A DNA stretch of 19,498 bases from Gemmatimonadota bacterium (GTDB lineage: Bacteria; Gemmatimonadota; Gemmatimonadetes; Gemmatimonadales; Gemmatimonadaceae). A program made the position numbers and the translations under genes. The DNA lies in NCBI GenBank assembly GCA_003222065.1, contig QHUV01000025.1, positions 1 to 19,498 of the forward strand. Direction: 5' to 3'. This document shows positions 1 to 7,283 of the stretch, piece by piece. Positions within the stretch are counted from its first letter, which is position 1; each line of letters begins with the position of its first letter. Under the pieces are notes generated by a model, which was not told where the DNA came from, ran no database searches, and was given only the letters and a program-made list of their open reading frames with translations.

Positions 1-45
1 CTGCGTCCTGCTTTTTGACCTGACGAGATGCGAAACACCAGATTC

Positions 46-65
46 ATCTTCGCTCCGGATGACAG
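46..65 (-). repeat. Dispersed intergenic repeat, TGTCATCC-GAGCGAAG family
   Basis: On the minus strand this reads CTGTCATCCGGAGCGAAGAT, a variant of the TGTCATCC(T/C)GAGCGAAGCGAAGGATCT repeat seen elsewhere in this window. It lies just past the stop codon of the ADOP permease, as do the copies that follow other genes here. Repeats of this consensus are common between genes in several bacterial phyla; their function is not established. Confidence 0.6.
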
Positions 66-68
66 GCG

Positions 69-2342
69 TCACTCCGCGCGGAGCGCCTGCATCGGATCCA
101 TCCGCGCCGCCCGCCGCGCCGGAATCCAGCTCGCCAGCGCCGCAATCGCGAAGAGCACCACCATCACCGCGCCAAGAGCGAGTGGATCGCCGGGTGCGAC
201 GCCGTACAGAAATGAACGCAGGAAGCGAGCAACGGACGTGAACAACACCAACCCGGCAACGACGCCGATGGCGGTGATTGCGATTCCCTGCCGGGTGACC
301 ATCGTTGCGACGGAACGCGGTTGCGCGCCGAGCGCGATGCGCACGCCGAACTCTCTCCCGCGCATCGTCACGACGTACGCGATGACGCCGTAAAGACCGA
401 TCGCTCCGAGCACCAGCGTGACCGCCGCCGCGACGGCGAGCATGACCATCGTGAAGGACAGCTGCGCCATCGATCGGGCGACCACCTCGGTCATGGGGCG
501 TGAGTCGAAGATCGGTAGCGTCGGATCCAGGTCTCGCATTGCCGCGTGCACCATTCTCGTCACCGCGCGGGGATCGCCCGCCGTTCTCACGACGAGCGCC
601 ATGGTTCGTGACAGGTTGACTGCCTCGGTGCCTTGCTGCCGGCCGTCGATGCGGTCGAATGTTCGGCCGGCTAGGAGCGGCATGCCCATCGTCTTGAAGT
701 AGCCGCCGTCGGTTGTGACGTAGAACTGTAGGGGTGGGATCTTCGACGACGCCGATGGATCACCTTCCACCCAGATCGGGCTGTTGCTCGACCCGGCGGT
801 TTCGAGCGGCACGTGTGACGTAACTCCCGCCGTGCGAACACCCGGCAGCTCGCGCACCCGGTCGACGAGCCGAGCGTAGAATCGCGCCACGCTCGCGTCG
901 TCTGCATAACGAGCACGAGGGAGCGACGTCCAGAGGGTCGCGAGATGGCCGGAGTCGAAGCCGGGACGTACCGCGTGAAGGCTCTGGAAGCTGCGCAGCA
1001 GTAGCGCGGATCCGGCAAGCACGACAAGAGCCAACGCGATCTGTGCCGCGACCAACGCGCCACGTAGCCGCTGCCGCGACCGACCGCTCGTCCCTCCGCG
1101 TCCGCCCTCGCGAAGCGACGTCGCGAGCTGGGCGCCGGCATTCCGCACGGCTGGAATCACGCTGCACCCCACGGCGACGAGCGCCGCGACGATGAACGTG
1201 AATGTCCCCGTCGCCCAGTCGACGCGCACTTCGGCGAGTCGCGGCAGCTCCGCCGGGCCAGCGCTTACCAGCGCGCGGATCCCGATCGTCGCCACCGCGA
1301 GGCCAATCGCACCGGCCAGCGCGGCAAGAATCGCGGCTTCCGTGAAGAAATACTCAATCAAGCGACGGCGCCCGGCGCCGAGGGCGGCACGCACCGCGAG
1401 CTCGCGGTGGCGGGCGTCCGCCCTAACGAGAATCAGATTGGCCACGTTTGCGCACGCGACGAGCAACACGAGCGCCGCCGTGGCGGCAACGATCCAGAGC
1501 GTTCTCGAAACATCGCCCACGACATCCTCTTGCATCGGCGTCAGTAGCGGCTGCGGCTTGGCCTGATCGAGCAACATCTGCGTCGGCACGCCTGGCGCCA
1601 TCATTGGCGAGACGTCGACGACGCGCGGCAGGACAGCCTTGAAGTCTCGCTCGGCGGTGGCAATGCTCACCCCAGCCTTGAGCCGGACGAATCCCGTGTA
1701 GTTGAAGCCGCCGTAGGCATGTGGATCGAGGCGGAGGGGAAGCCAGATCTCCGTGCGCGCGTCGGGGAAACGAAAGCTCTCGGACATTACGCCGACGATC
1801 TGGTGCGACGTCCCAGCCACCTGCAGCATGCGGCCGATGACGGCGCGGTCGCCGCCGAAACGGCTTCGCCACATACCTTCGCTGATGATCACGACGGCTG
1901 GGCCATTCGGCTGATCCTCGGCCTCAGTGAAGGACCGCCCGAGCTTTGGCGAGACCTCGAGCAACGGAATCAGATTCGCCGTTATCAGGGCGGATCGAAG
2001 TCGTTGCGGCTCGGTGCCGCCGGCAGGATCGGCGACGTTTTCGGCGCCATCCTGGTACGCCGCGATGCCGTCGATGGTGTGGGCAAAGCGCTTGTAGGCG
2101 AAGTACGTGGCGCTCGTCTGGTTGGCGCGCGGGATTCCAATCGTCGGAAGAGCATGCCAGGCGCCGACCAGCCTATCCGGGTGTCCGTACGGCAAGGGCC
2201 GAAGGAGAACGCCGTTCACGACCGCGAAGATGGCGGCGCTGGCGCCGATCCCGATGGCGAGCGTGGCAACCGCCGTGACGGTGAAGACGGGCGTGCGGCG
2301 CAGGGAGCGCCAGGAGTATCGCACCGATTGGGACAACGACAT
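69..2342 (-). CDS. ADOP-type MacB/FtsX ABC transporter permease, internally shortened
   Basis: Inner-membrane permease of the MacB/FtsX superfamily in the double arrangement called ADOP: an N-terminal transmembrane helix (about residues 15-40), a first periplasmic MacB_PCD domain, three helices of an FtsX domain (from about residue 285, with the typical LLVACANVANLILVR and RELAVRAALGA motifs), a second helix and periplasmic domain (from about 430), and a second FtsX domain (REFGVRIALGA, ending ARRAARMDPMQALRAE). Such proteins are thought to couple to a separate ATPase for export or lipoprotein/peptide handling; no ATPase gene is adjacent. At 757 residues it is shorter than the usual ~800-830. 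The text runs directly from GRTFDRIDGRQQGTEAV (to residue 575) into NLSRTMALVVRT, so the usual stretch holding the EAFARRYFP-like and VVGVVGDVR-like motifs, about 60-70 residues, is absent without a frameshift. ATG start with AGGA about 10 nt upstream. Confidence 0.9.
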   Translation of the reverse strand: MSLSQSVRYSWRSLRRTPVFTVTAVATLAIGIGASAAIFAVVNGVLLRPLPYGHPDRLVGAWHALPTIGIPRANQTSATYFAYKRFAHTIDGIAAYQDGAENVADPAGGTEPQRLRSALITANLIPLLEVSPKLGRSFTEAEDQPNGPAVVIISEGMWRSRFGGDRAVIGRMLQVAGTSHQIVGVMSESFRFPDARTEIWLPLRLDPHAYGGFNYTGFVRLKAGVSIATAERDFKAVLPRVVDVSPMMAPGVPTQMLLDQAKPQPLLTPMQEDVVGDVSRTLWIVAATAALVLLVACANVANLILVRADARHRELAVRAALGAGRRRLIEYFFTEAAILAALAGAIGLAVATIGIRALVSAGPAELPRLAEVRVDWATGTFTFIVAALVAVGCSVIPAVRNAGAQLATSLREGGRGGTSGRSRQRLRGALVAAQIALALVVLAGSALLLRSFQSLHAVRPGFDSGHLATLWTSLPRARYADDASVARFYARLVDRVRELPGVRTAGVTSHVPLETAGSSNSPIWVEGDPSASSKIPPLQFYVTTDGGYFKTMGMPLLAGRTFDRIDGRQQGTEAVNLSRTMALVVRTAGDPRAVTRMVHAAMRDLDPTLPIFDSRPMTEVVARSMAQLSFTMVMLAVAAAVTLVLGAIGLYGVIAYVVTMRGREFGVRIALGAQPRSVATMVTRQGIAITAIGVVAGLVLFTSVARFLRSFLYGVAPGDPLALGAVMVVLFAIAALASWIPARRAARMDPMQALRAE

Positions 2343-2385
2343 GGACTTGGTCCTTTGCGAGCTGGATGGCTCCTGGTACGGAGGG

Positions 2386-2405
2386 CAGTGAGCCAGGTTT
2401 CGAAA
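2386..2405 (+). repeat. Short dispersed repeat, related to the arm of the 3834-3980 foldback
   Basis: CAGTGAGCCAGGTTTCGAAA here closely matches CAGTGAGCCCAGTTTCGAGA at 3830-3849, which forms the left arm of the foldback after the peptidase gene. The two copies therefore bracket the M20 peptidase gene in direct orientation. Confidence 0.45.
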
Positions 2406-2421
2406 TCAGGGATGCGACTTG

Positions 2422-2433
2422 CACCGTACGGTG
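2422..2433. promoter_or_regulatory. Perfect 12-bp palindrome in a divergent promoter region, possible operator
   Basis: CACCGTACGGTG is its own reverse complement. It lies in the 142-nt gap between the divergent ADOP permease and M20 peptidase genes, where a dimeric regulator could act on both. No regulator gene is adjacent and no promoter hexamers are convincing, so the role is inferred from position and symmetry only. Confidence 0.25.
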
Positions 2434-2444
2434 GCCGCCAATAC

Positions 2445-2460
2445 TGTCCCGAGCGAAGCG
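2445..2460 (+). repeat. Partial copy of the TGTC-CCGAGCGAAGCG repeat
   Basis: TGTCCCGAGCGAAGCG is the left part of the dispersed repeat family, cut off after GAAGCG. It ends 24 nt before the preferred start of the peptidase gene. An in-frame ATG at 2419 would make this repeat part of the protein, one reason to prefer the start at 2485. Confidence 0.5.
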
Positions 2461-2484
2461 TCTTCCCCTCACTCTCAATTTGAC

Positions 2485-3777
2485 ATGTCACTCGCGCATC
2501 TCGCGACGCGTGCAACCTTCGCCGCGTTCGTCGCTGCCGTCAATGTGCCAGCGTCACTGGACGCTCAGGCGCTGCCGATTCCGACCGACAACCAACGCCT
2601 TCGCGCCGCGCTCGACACGATCAAGGCGCAGGAAGCGTGGACTGTGAGCCAGCAGCTCTCGCTCTGTGAGATTGCCGCTCCGCCATACAAGGAGGCGGCG
2701 CGTGCGGCCGAGTACCGCCGCCGTCTGCAAGCGTTAGGCATTACAGGCGTGCATGTCGACAGCGTCGGAAACGTCATCGCCGAGCGGCGCGGCACGGGCA
2801 ATGGCCCCACGGTACTCATCGAAGGCCATCTCGACACCGTCTTTCCCGAAGGCACCGACGTGCGCGTGAAACGCAACGGTACCATGCTTGCCGGTCCGGG
2901 CATCGGCGATGACTGTCGCGGTCTCGCCGTGGTGCTGTCCGTTGCGCGCGCCTTTCAGCGCGCGAACGTGCAGACCGCCGGCACCGTGTATTTCGTCGGC
3001 GACGTCGGTGAGGAAGGGCAGGGAAACCTGCGTGGGACGCGGTACCTGTTCGCGAACAGCTTGAAGGGGAGAATCGACTATTTCATCTCCGTCGACGGGA
3101 TCGGGTTGGACCTCAAGCATCACGGCGTCGGCAGCAAACGTTATCGCGTGACGTACAAAGGGCCGGGTGGCCACAGTTACGGCGCCTTTGGCATCCCCAA
3201 TCCGATTCACGCGTTAGGCAGGGCGATCGCCCAGATCGCCGACGTCCAGGTCCCGGCGAGCCCGAAAACGACCTTCAACGTCGGCGTCATCTCCGGCGGC
3301 ACATCCGTCAACTCGATTCCATTCTCCGGAGTCATGGACGTCGACATGCGCTCGGAAACGGCCGACGCCCTCGACGCGCTCGATAAGCAGGTGCTCAAGA
3401 TCCTCGCCGGCGCGCTCGACGCCGAGAACGACCGCTGGACGCGCCAGACCGGCGCTCGCGCCGAGCGAGCGAAGCTGTCGCTTGTCATCGATACGATCGG
3501 CATCCGGCCGGCGAACAGCACCCAGACGGATTCCTCGCGTATCGTTGCCACGGCGCTCGCCGCGGGGCGTGTCCTCGGCTTCCGCCCGAAGAGTGGCGCG
3601 TCGAGCACGGATGCGAACGTGCCGATGAGCCTTGGCGTCCCGGCGATCACCATCGACGGCGGCGGCGTCGGCACCGGCGCGCATTCGTTAGGCGAGACCT
3701 ACGACGACGGCCCCACCGGCTGGCTCGGCCCGCAGTGGGCAGCACTCATCGTCGCTGCGTTAGCTGGTGTGCGATAA
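2485..3777 (+). CDS. Secreted M20-family metallopeptidase (PepT/M20-like)
   Basis: Zinc-dependent exopeptidase of the M20 family, probably hydrolysing peptides outside the cytoplasm. The start at 2485 gives 430 residues with a signal-peptide-like N-terminus and an Ala-X-Ala type cleavage site (SLDAQA, about residue 28). An in-frame ATG at 2419 would add 22 polar residues before the signal and run through a repeat. Metal and catalytic positions are visible: H115-x-D117 (EGHLDTVF), the bridging Asp in GIGDDCRG (142/143), the catalytic Glu pair E176-E177 (GDVGEEGQG), D204 and the late His in AHSLGE (H400). The dimerisation domain begins near YKGPGGHSYGAF. Length and motif order are normal, so the enzyme should be active. 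It is divergent from the ADOP permease. Three CGTTAGGC octamers lie inside the gene, each giving a Leu-Gly pair with a TTA codon. Substrate is not predictable from sequence. Confidence 0.92.
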   Translation: MSLAHLATRATFAAFVAAVNVPASLDAQALPIPTDNQRLRAALDTIKAQEAWTVSQQLSLCEIAAPPYKEAARAAEYRRRLQALGITGVHVDSVGNVIAERRGTGNGPTVLIEGHLDTVFPEGTDVRVKRNGTMLAGPGIGDDCRGLAVVLSVARAFQRANVQTAGTVYFVGDVGEEGQGNLRGTRYLFANSLKGRIDYFISVDGIGLDLKHHGVGSKRYRVTYKGPGGHSYGAFGIPNPIHALGRAIAQIADVQVPASPKTTFNVGVISGGTSVNSIPFSGVMDVDMRSETADALDALDKQVLKILAGALDAENDRWTRQTGARAERAKLSLVIDTIGIRPANSTQTDSSRIVATALAAGRVLGFRPKSGASSTDANVPMSLGVPAITIDGGGVGTGAHSLGETYDDGPTGWLGPQWAALIVAALAGVR

Positions 3778-3833
3778 TAACTCATAGTGCTGCGTTCCCC
3801 AGTTAGCGCGTCACGCATCTCGACCTGGACAGT

Positions 3834-3980
3834 GAGCCCAGTTTCGAGAAGGCAGTTTTCAGCGGCGAGCCTTGAGATGAAAGGGTAAGGAATGACAGAG
3901 AGGGACAGTCCTAACTCCTGTGCCTAGACCCTTCGGTCTCAAAGCTTGCTACTCGTTGCTGCCTTCTCGAAACTGGGCTC
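3834..3980. repeat. 147-nt foldback element between convergent genes
   Basis: The outer arms at 3834-3855 (GAGCCCAGTTTCGAGAAGGCAG) and 3959-3980 are a perfect 22-bp inverted repeat. Partial complementarity continues inward (TTGAGA-GAAAGGG against the complement of CCCTTCGGTCTCAA), and a small hairpin AGACC-CTTC-GGTCT sits at 3926-3939. The element fills most of the 238-nt gap between the convergent M20 peptidase and anti-sigma genes. It could work as a bidirectional terminator, encode a structured RNA, or be a non-autonomous mobile repeat; no target duplication or T-tract was seen. The rest of the 3778-4015 gap shows nothing recognisable. Confidence 0.65.
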
Positions 3981-4015
3981 GCCGTACCGGGTGAGATGCC
4001 GCTGGCCCACATTGA

Positions 4016-4822
4016 TCATGACGATACCGAGTCCGCGCGCTGAAGCAGCGCCGCAAAGCTCCGGAGCTCGGCCGCGTTGAGATCAGATACCACCCACCGC
4101 TCGCTGCCGCCGTGTCGCCACGAGATCATGTTGTAGCCGTTCACGGTCCTCGTCGCGACTGGCGCGTCGCCCGAGCCGGTGGGCCATGAGAACACGTTGA
4201 TCATGTGCTGGCGGCGCCCATACACGACGACCGCCACCGGCCGTCCGCCAACGTAATCGACGCGGCCGCCGATCAGCGGATAGCCTTGATCGTCGAACCG
4301 CAGCACGGTCGGGGAGTAGTCCAATCGCCCATTGAACCACGGCTTCACGTTGTGCTGATCGGATGACCTGACGTCGGTGAGGTGATCGGGGATGAGCGAG
4401 CGCACGTGACTAGCGAGCACCTCGCTCGCCACCGGCGCGGCATTGCGCCCGCCGCCGGCCGCGACCAGCGTCCCGCCGGCGCCTAACGCGGCGCCGACGA
4501 AAACGGCCGCGGCGACGCCAAGCGCGCGCGTCAGCCGTCGTCTGTCATTCCGTGCCGAGGGACGGATCTGCTCCGCGGCGACACTTTCACTCGGCGTCGC
4601 CGCCACGGCGGCACGGATGCGCGCGCGAAGGACGTCCGGCGCCGTGAAGCGTGTCAGCTGCGAACGCAATGCCGCAACCGTCTCCAGCAACGCCTGGTAT
4701 TCCGCCGAGCAGGCGGGGCACGTCGTCAGATGGTCGGCGATCTCCGCCGCCCGATCCGGCGGCAGCTCTCCATCGACGTAGGCGCTCAGGGAGTCGCGTG
4801 CCGTTTGGCAGAATGCAGGCAT
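4016..4822 (-). CDS. Membrane-anchored zinc anti-sigma factor (zf-HC2/ZAS type)
   Basis: Regulator that should hold the co-transcribed ECF sigma factor inactive at the membrane until a signal is received. The N-terminal ZAS zinc finger is clear: C5, then H31-x3-C35-x2-C38 within DHLTTCPACSAEY. One transmembrane helix follows at about residues 100-122, then a ~145-residue outer domain containing KPWFNGRLDYSP and GYPLIGGRVDYVGGRPVAVVVYGRR, a layout typical of predicted RsiW/ChrR-like anti-sigma proteins. The ATG at 4822 lies 4 nt after the sigma stop codon, pointing to translational coupling; an in-frame ATG at 4864 would give 14 extra residues overlapping the sigma gene and is less likely. The cysteines in the finger leave open a thiol- or redox-responsive mode, but the signal is unknown. 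Confidence 0.88.
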   Translation of the reverse strand: MPAFCQTARDSLSAYVDGELPPDRAAEIADHLTTCPACSAEYQALLETVAALRSQLTRFTAPDVLRARIRAAVAATPSESVAAEQIRPSARNDRRRLTRALGVAAAVFVGAALGAGGTLVAAGGGRNAAPVASEVLASHVRSLIPDHLTDVRSSDQHNVKPWFNGRLDYSPTVLRFDDQGYPLIGGRVDYVGGRPVAVVVYGRRQHMINVFSWPTGSGDAPVATRTVNGYNMISWRHGGSERWVVSDLNAAELRSFAALLQRADSVSS

Positions 4823-4826
4823 ATCG

Positions 4827-5351
4827 TTAGGCAGTGCGTTTGAGCAGGCGACGCATGCGCTCACGGGCGCGCGCCAGGCGCGACATCACCGTGCCCACGG
4901 GAACCCCCGTCACGCGCGCGATGTCGTGGTACGACAAACCCTCGATCTCACGGAGCACCAGCGCCTCCCGAAACTCCGCCGGGAGGCGATCGAGCGCCGA
5001 CGTGAGCCGCTGACGCTCGGAGTCGTCGATCGCGCGCGCATCGGCCCCGTTGCGAGCGGGGGCATCAGCGCTGTGCGCTTCGTCATCGTAGGGCACGTGC
5101 TCCGCGGGACCCTTCCGACGCCACGTATACGAGCAGTTTCTCACGATGGTGAGGAGCCACGCGCGCTCGTCGCCGCCGTGAAAGCCGCCGAAATATCGCC
5201 AAGCGCGCAAATACGCCTCCTGCACGACGTCCTGCGCGTCGTGCTCATCGCGAAGGAGATGTCGCGCAAGCGTATACGCGTCGTCGAGCAACGGCACGAT
5301 GGTCTGCTCGAAGCGATCCAGAACGCTGTGGCTCACAAGTGTTTGGTTCAA
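4827..5351 (-). CDS. ECF-family RNA polymerase sigma factor
   Basis: Extracytoplasmic-function sigma factor of about 174 residues, directing RNA polymerase to a stress or envelope regulon. Region 2 is visible in RHLLRDEHDAQDVVQEAYLRAWRYF and the following DERAWLLTIVRN. Region 4 is LPAEFREALVLREIEGLSY through TGVPVGTVMSRLARARERMRRLL. The open frame continues far upstream to 5807, but that part is antisense to the next gene and has no sigma homology. The chosen TTG at 5351 has GGGAAG about 9 nt upstream; GTG at 5336 is the alternative, without a good ribosome site. The stop TAA is part of a CGTTAGGC octamer (GCC TAA CG on the coding strand). It is followed after 4 nt by its anti-sigma factor. 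Confidence 0.9.
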   Translation of the reverse strand: MNQTLVSHSVLDRFEQTIVPLLDDAYTLARHLLRDEHDAQDVVQEAYLRAWRYFGGFHGGDERAWLLTIVRNCSYTWRRKGPAEHVPYDDEAHSADAPARNGADARAIDDSERQRLTSALDRLPAEFREALVLREIEGLSYHDIARVTGVPVGTVMSRLARARERMRRLLKRTA

Positions 5352-5425
5352 ACGAGTACAGCTTCCCAGATCATAGAACTCCTCGAGTGCTCGATCTATT
5401 CCCGATTTCTTTTGTGGATATGAGA

Positions 5426-5438
5426 CGTTCCAGGAACG
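5426..5438. promoter_or_regulatory. Inverted GGAACG motif, candidate divergent ECF promoter -35 or operator
   Basis: CGTTCC-A-GGAACG is a perfect inverted repeat in the gap between the sigma gene (-) and the membrane-protein operon (+). GGAAC is the usual -35 core of ECF promoters, and here it is present on both strands, facing both genes. This would suit an autoregulated sigma factor also controlling the divergent operon. Convincing -10 elements were not found at 16-17 nt, so this is a suggestion. It could equally be a repressor site. Confidence 0.3.
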
Positions 5439-5516
5439 CGATTTGACTCCCCGCGCCCTGTGATCGCATGTTGGTGGACCGCGACGATCGAGCGACACCC
5501 AACGCGAGAGGTAACA

Positions 5517-5936
5517 ATGAACTGGAAACTGGTCTTGCAGCTTTCGCTGTTCGGCTTGGCGATGGGCGTCGGAACGGTGTTCTTTATTCCCTCCACGATC
5601 GAGCCCTTCTTCTGGCTCATCATCTTCCTGGTCTCGGCGTATCTCATCGCCACGCGCTGCTCCGATCGTCATTTCGTTCATGGCGTGGCCGTCGGGTTGG
5701 CGAACTCTGTCTGGGTGACTGGATCGCACGTCCTGCTGTTCTCCAGATACATCGCGAATCATCCTCGGGAGGCAGCGATGATGTCGTCGATGCCGCTGCC
5801 GACACACCCTCGCGTCATGATGCTGATCGTTGGCGCCGGCATCGGCCTGGTGTCGGGGATCGTCATCGGCGCCCTGGCGTTGCTCGCGCGGCGCATGGTG
5901 GCGTCCCGACCTCGCCCCGCGGTGTCGAACGGTTGA
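5517..5936 (+). CDS. Small polytopic membrane protein, function unknown
   Basis: Integral membrane protein of 139 residues that I do not recognise. It has about four hydrophobic helices: residues 5-22 (LVLQLSLFGLAMGVGTVFF), 28-44, a weaker one near HGVAVGLANSVWVTGSHVLLF, and a strong glycine-rich one near the C-terminus (MMLIVGAGIGLVSGIVIGALALLARR). The C-terminus is basic. The ATG at 5517 has a good ribosome site (GAGAGG at 5506-5511, 5 nt spacing); a longer frame from 5460 lacks support. It is the first gene of a tight operon: its stop overlaps the TTG start of the PPK2 gene as TTGA. A link with phosphate or polyphosphate metabolism is suggested only by this overlap. Confidence 0.75.
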   Translation: MNWKLVLQLSLFGLAMGVGTVFFIPSTIEPFFWLIIFLVSAYLIATRCSDRHFVHGVAVGLANSVWVTGSHVLLFSRYIANHPREAAMMSSMPLPTHPRVMMLIVGAGIGLVSGIVIGALALLARRMVASRPRPAVSNG

Positions 5937-6733
5937 AGCTCCACCCTGTCAGCGGCAAACACTCCGTTCGGCTCGACGACGACGACGCCCGCCCACCGTC
6001 CTCGGCGAAAACGGGCGACGCCCTTCAGCGCGCGACGAAAAAGGAGACTGAACGCATCTCCGAGCTTCAGCGCGTCCTCTACGCCGACGCGCGTTTCGCC
6101 CTCCTCATCGTCCTCCAGGGACGCGACGCGTCAGGAAAGGACGGCACGATCCGCCGGGTGTTCAGTGCCGTGAACCCGCAGGGCTGCACCGTCGCCAGCT
6201 TCAAGGAGCCGACCGAGATCGAGCGCCGTCACGACTTTCTCTGGCGCATTCACCAGCAGGTCCCGGCGCGCGGCATGATCGGCATCTTCAATCGCTCGCA
6301 CTACGAAGACATCCTCGTGCCGCGCGTCCACGATCTCGTGCCGAAGAAGGTTTGGTCGGCGCGTTATGATGAAATCAACGATTTTGAGCGATTGCTCACG
6401 GAGAACAGCGTCGTCATCCTCAAGTTCTTGCTGCATATCTCCCGCGACGAGCAGCGGACACGACTCGTGGAACGGCTCGCCGACGAGAAGAAGAATTGGA
6501 AATTTCGCGCCGGCGATCTCGACGACCGCGCTCGCTGGGACGATTTCACCAAAGCCTATCGCGGCATTCTGACGCACACGAGCACGAAGTGGGCGCCCTG
6601 GTTCGTTGTGCCGGCCGATGATAAGGACGTGCGCGACTGGTTGGTCGCGCGCACGATCGCGGACCGCATGGACAAGCTCGATCTCCGGTACCCGCCGGCC
6701 GACGCCTCGATCGTCGGCTTGAAAATCGTCTGA
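5933..6733 (+). CDS. Polyphosphate kinase 2 family protein (polyP:nucleotide phosphotransferase)
   Basis: Cytoplasmic PPK2-family kinase, which transfers phosphate between polyphosphate and nucleoside di- or monophosphates. With the TTG at 5933 it has 266 residues, the normal length for a one-domain PPK2. The Walker A motif is GRDASGKDG (residues 63-71), Walker B lies in IGIFNRSHYED (116-126), and the lid region follows as KKNWKFRAGDLDDR. The late STKWAPWFVVPADDKDVRD is also characteristic. The start was chosen because it overlaps the upstream stop (TTGA), implying coupled translation; the open frame continues upstream as a shadow of the membrane-protein gene. There is no independent ribosome site. 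The next gene begins 4 nt downstream. ADP- versus AMP-preference cannot be settled by eye. Gene symbol withheld because PPK2 members are often misnamed ppk. Confidence 0.93.
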   Translation: MKLHPVSGKHSVRLDDDDARPPSSAKTGDALQRATKKETERISELQRVLYADARFALLIVLQGRDASGKDGTIRRVFSAVNPQGCTVASFKEPTEIERRHDFLWRIHQQVPARGMIGIFNRSHYEDILVPRVHDLVPKKVWSARYDEINDFERLLTENSVVILKFLLHISRDEQRTRLVERLADEKKNWKFRAGDLDDRARWDDFTKAYRGILTHTSTKWAPWFVVPADDKDVRDWLVARTIADRMDKLDLRYPPADASIVGLKIV

Positions 6734-6737
6734 TCGC

Positions 6738-7283
6738 GTGAGCGCCCGTTACGTCGCCCTGCTGCGCGCCATCAACGTCGGCGGCCACGTCGTGAAGATG
6801 GACGTCTTGCGCAAGCATTTCACCAAGCTGGGCTTCACGAACGTCGAAACGTTCATCGCCAGTGGTAACGTGCTCTTCGACGCGTCGGGCGCAAAGGCGC
6901 CGGAGCTCGAGGAGCGCATCGCCTATGAGCTCGAGCAGCGCCTCGGCTACGCGGTGGCGACATTCGTCCGTACGCCCACCGAGCTCGCCTCAGTCGTTAG
7001 GCACCAGCCATTTCCTGGCGGCGTCTTCGATCCCGATCAGCATCCGCTTTACATCGGCTTTCTTGCCGGCCGCCCCAAGGCGGACACGATCACCAAGGTC
7101 GTCGGCCTTCGGACGCCTGTCGACGAGCTCCACATTCATGGCCGTGAGCTGTATTGGGGCTGCCGCACCCGATTCAGCGACTCCGCCGTCTCCGGCGCCG
7201 CCCTCGAGCGCGCGCTCGGCATGCCCATGACCCTGCGCAACGTGACGACGGTGCGGAAGCTCGCGGCCAAATTGTCATCCTGA
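6738..7283 (+). CDS. DUF1697 domain protein
   Basis: Cytoplasmic protein of 181 residues belonging to the DUF1697 family, recognised by the opening YVALLRAINVGGHVVKMDVLR and the following LGFTNVETFIASGNVLFD. The family is widespread in bacteria and has no firmly known role. GTG start, 4 nt after the PPK2 stop, so it is probably read from the same mRNA. The last residues, LSS and the TGA stop, are encoded by a copy of the dispersed TGTCATCCTGAGCGAAGCG repeat, so the repeat probably replaced or trimmed the original C-terminus. Confidence 0.9.
   Translation: MSARYVALLRAINVGGHVVKMDVLRKHFTKLGFTNVETFIASGNVLFDASGAKAPELEERIAYELEQRLGYAVATFVRTPTELASVVRHQPFPGGVFDPDQHPLYIGFLAGRPKADTITKVVGLRTPVDELHIHGRELYWGCRTRFSDSAVSGAALERALGMPMTLRNVTTVRKLAAKLSS

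Noticed and set aside
69..2342. MacB with its own ATPase domain
   Set aside because: No Walker A or ABC signature is present in the protein or in the neighbouring sequence.
3834..3980. tRNA or known structured RNA in the foldback
   Set aside because: No cloverleaf, T-loop or anticodon pattern; the structure is a single long hairpin with perfect ends.
5352..5807. Possible N-terminal extension of the ECF sigma factor by about 150 residues
   Set aside because: The extension is antisense to the well-supported membrane-protein gene (with GAGAGG ribosome site) and has no sigma-like sequence; sigma homology begins near LDRFEQTIVP.
5468..5932. Long upstream extension of the PPK2 reading frame
   Set aside because: It overlaps the membrane-protein gene in another frame and has low-complexity, arginine-rich content; normal PPK2 length is reached with the TTG at 5933.
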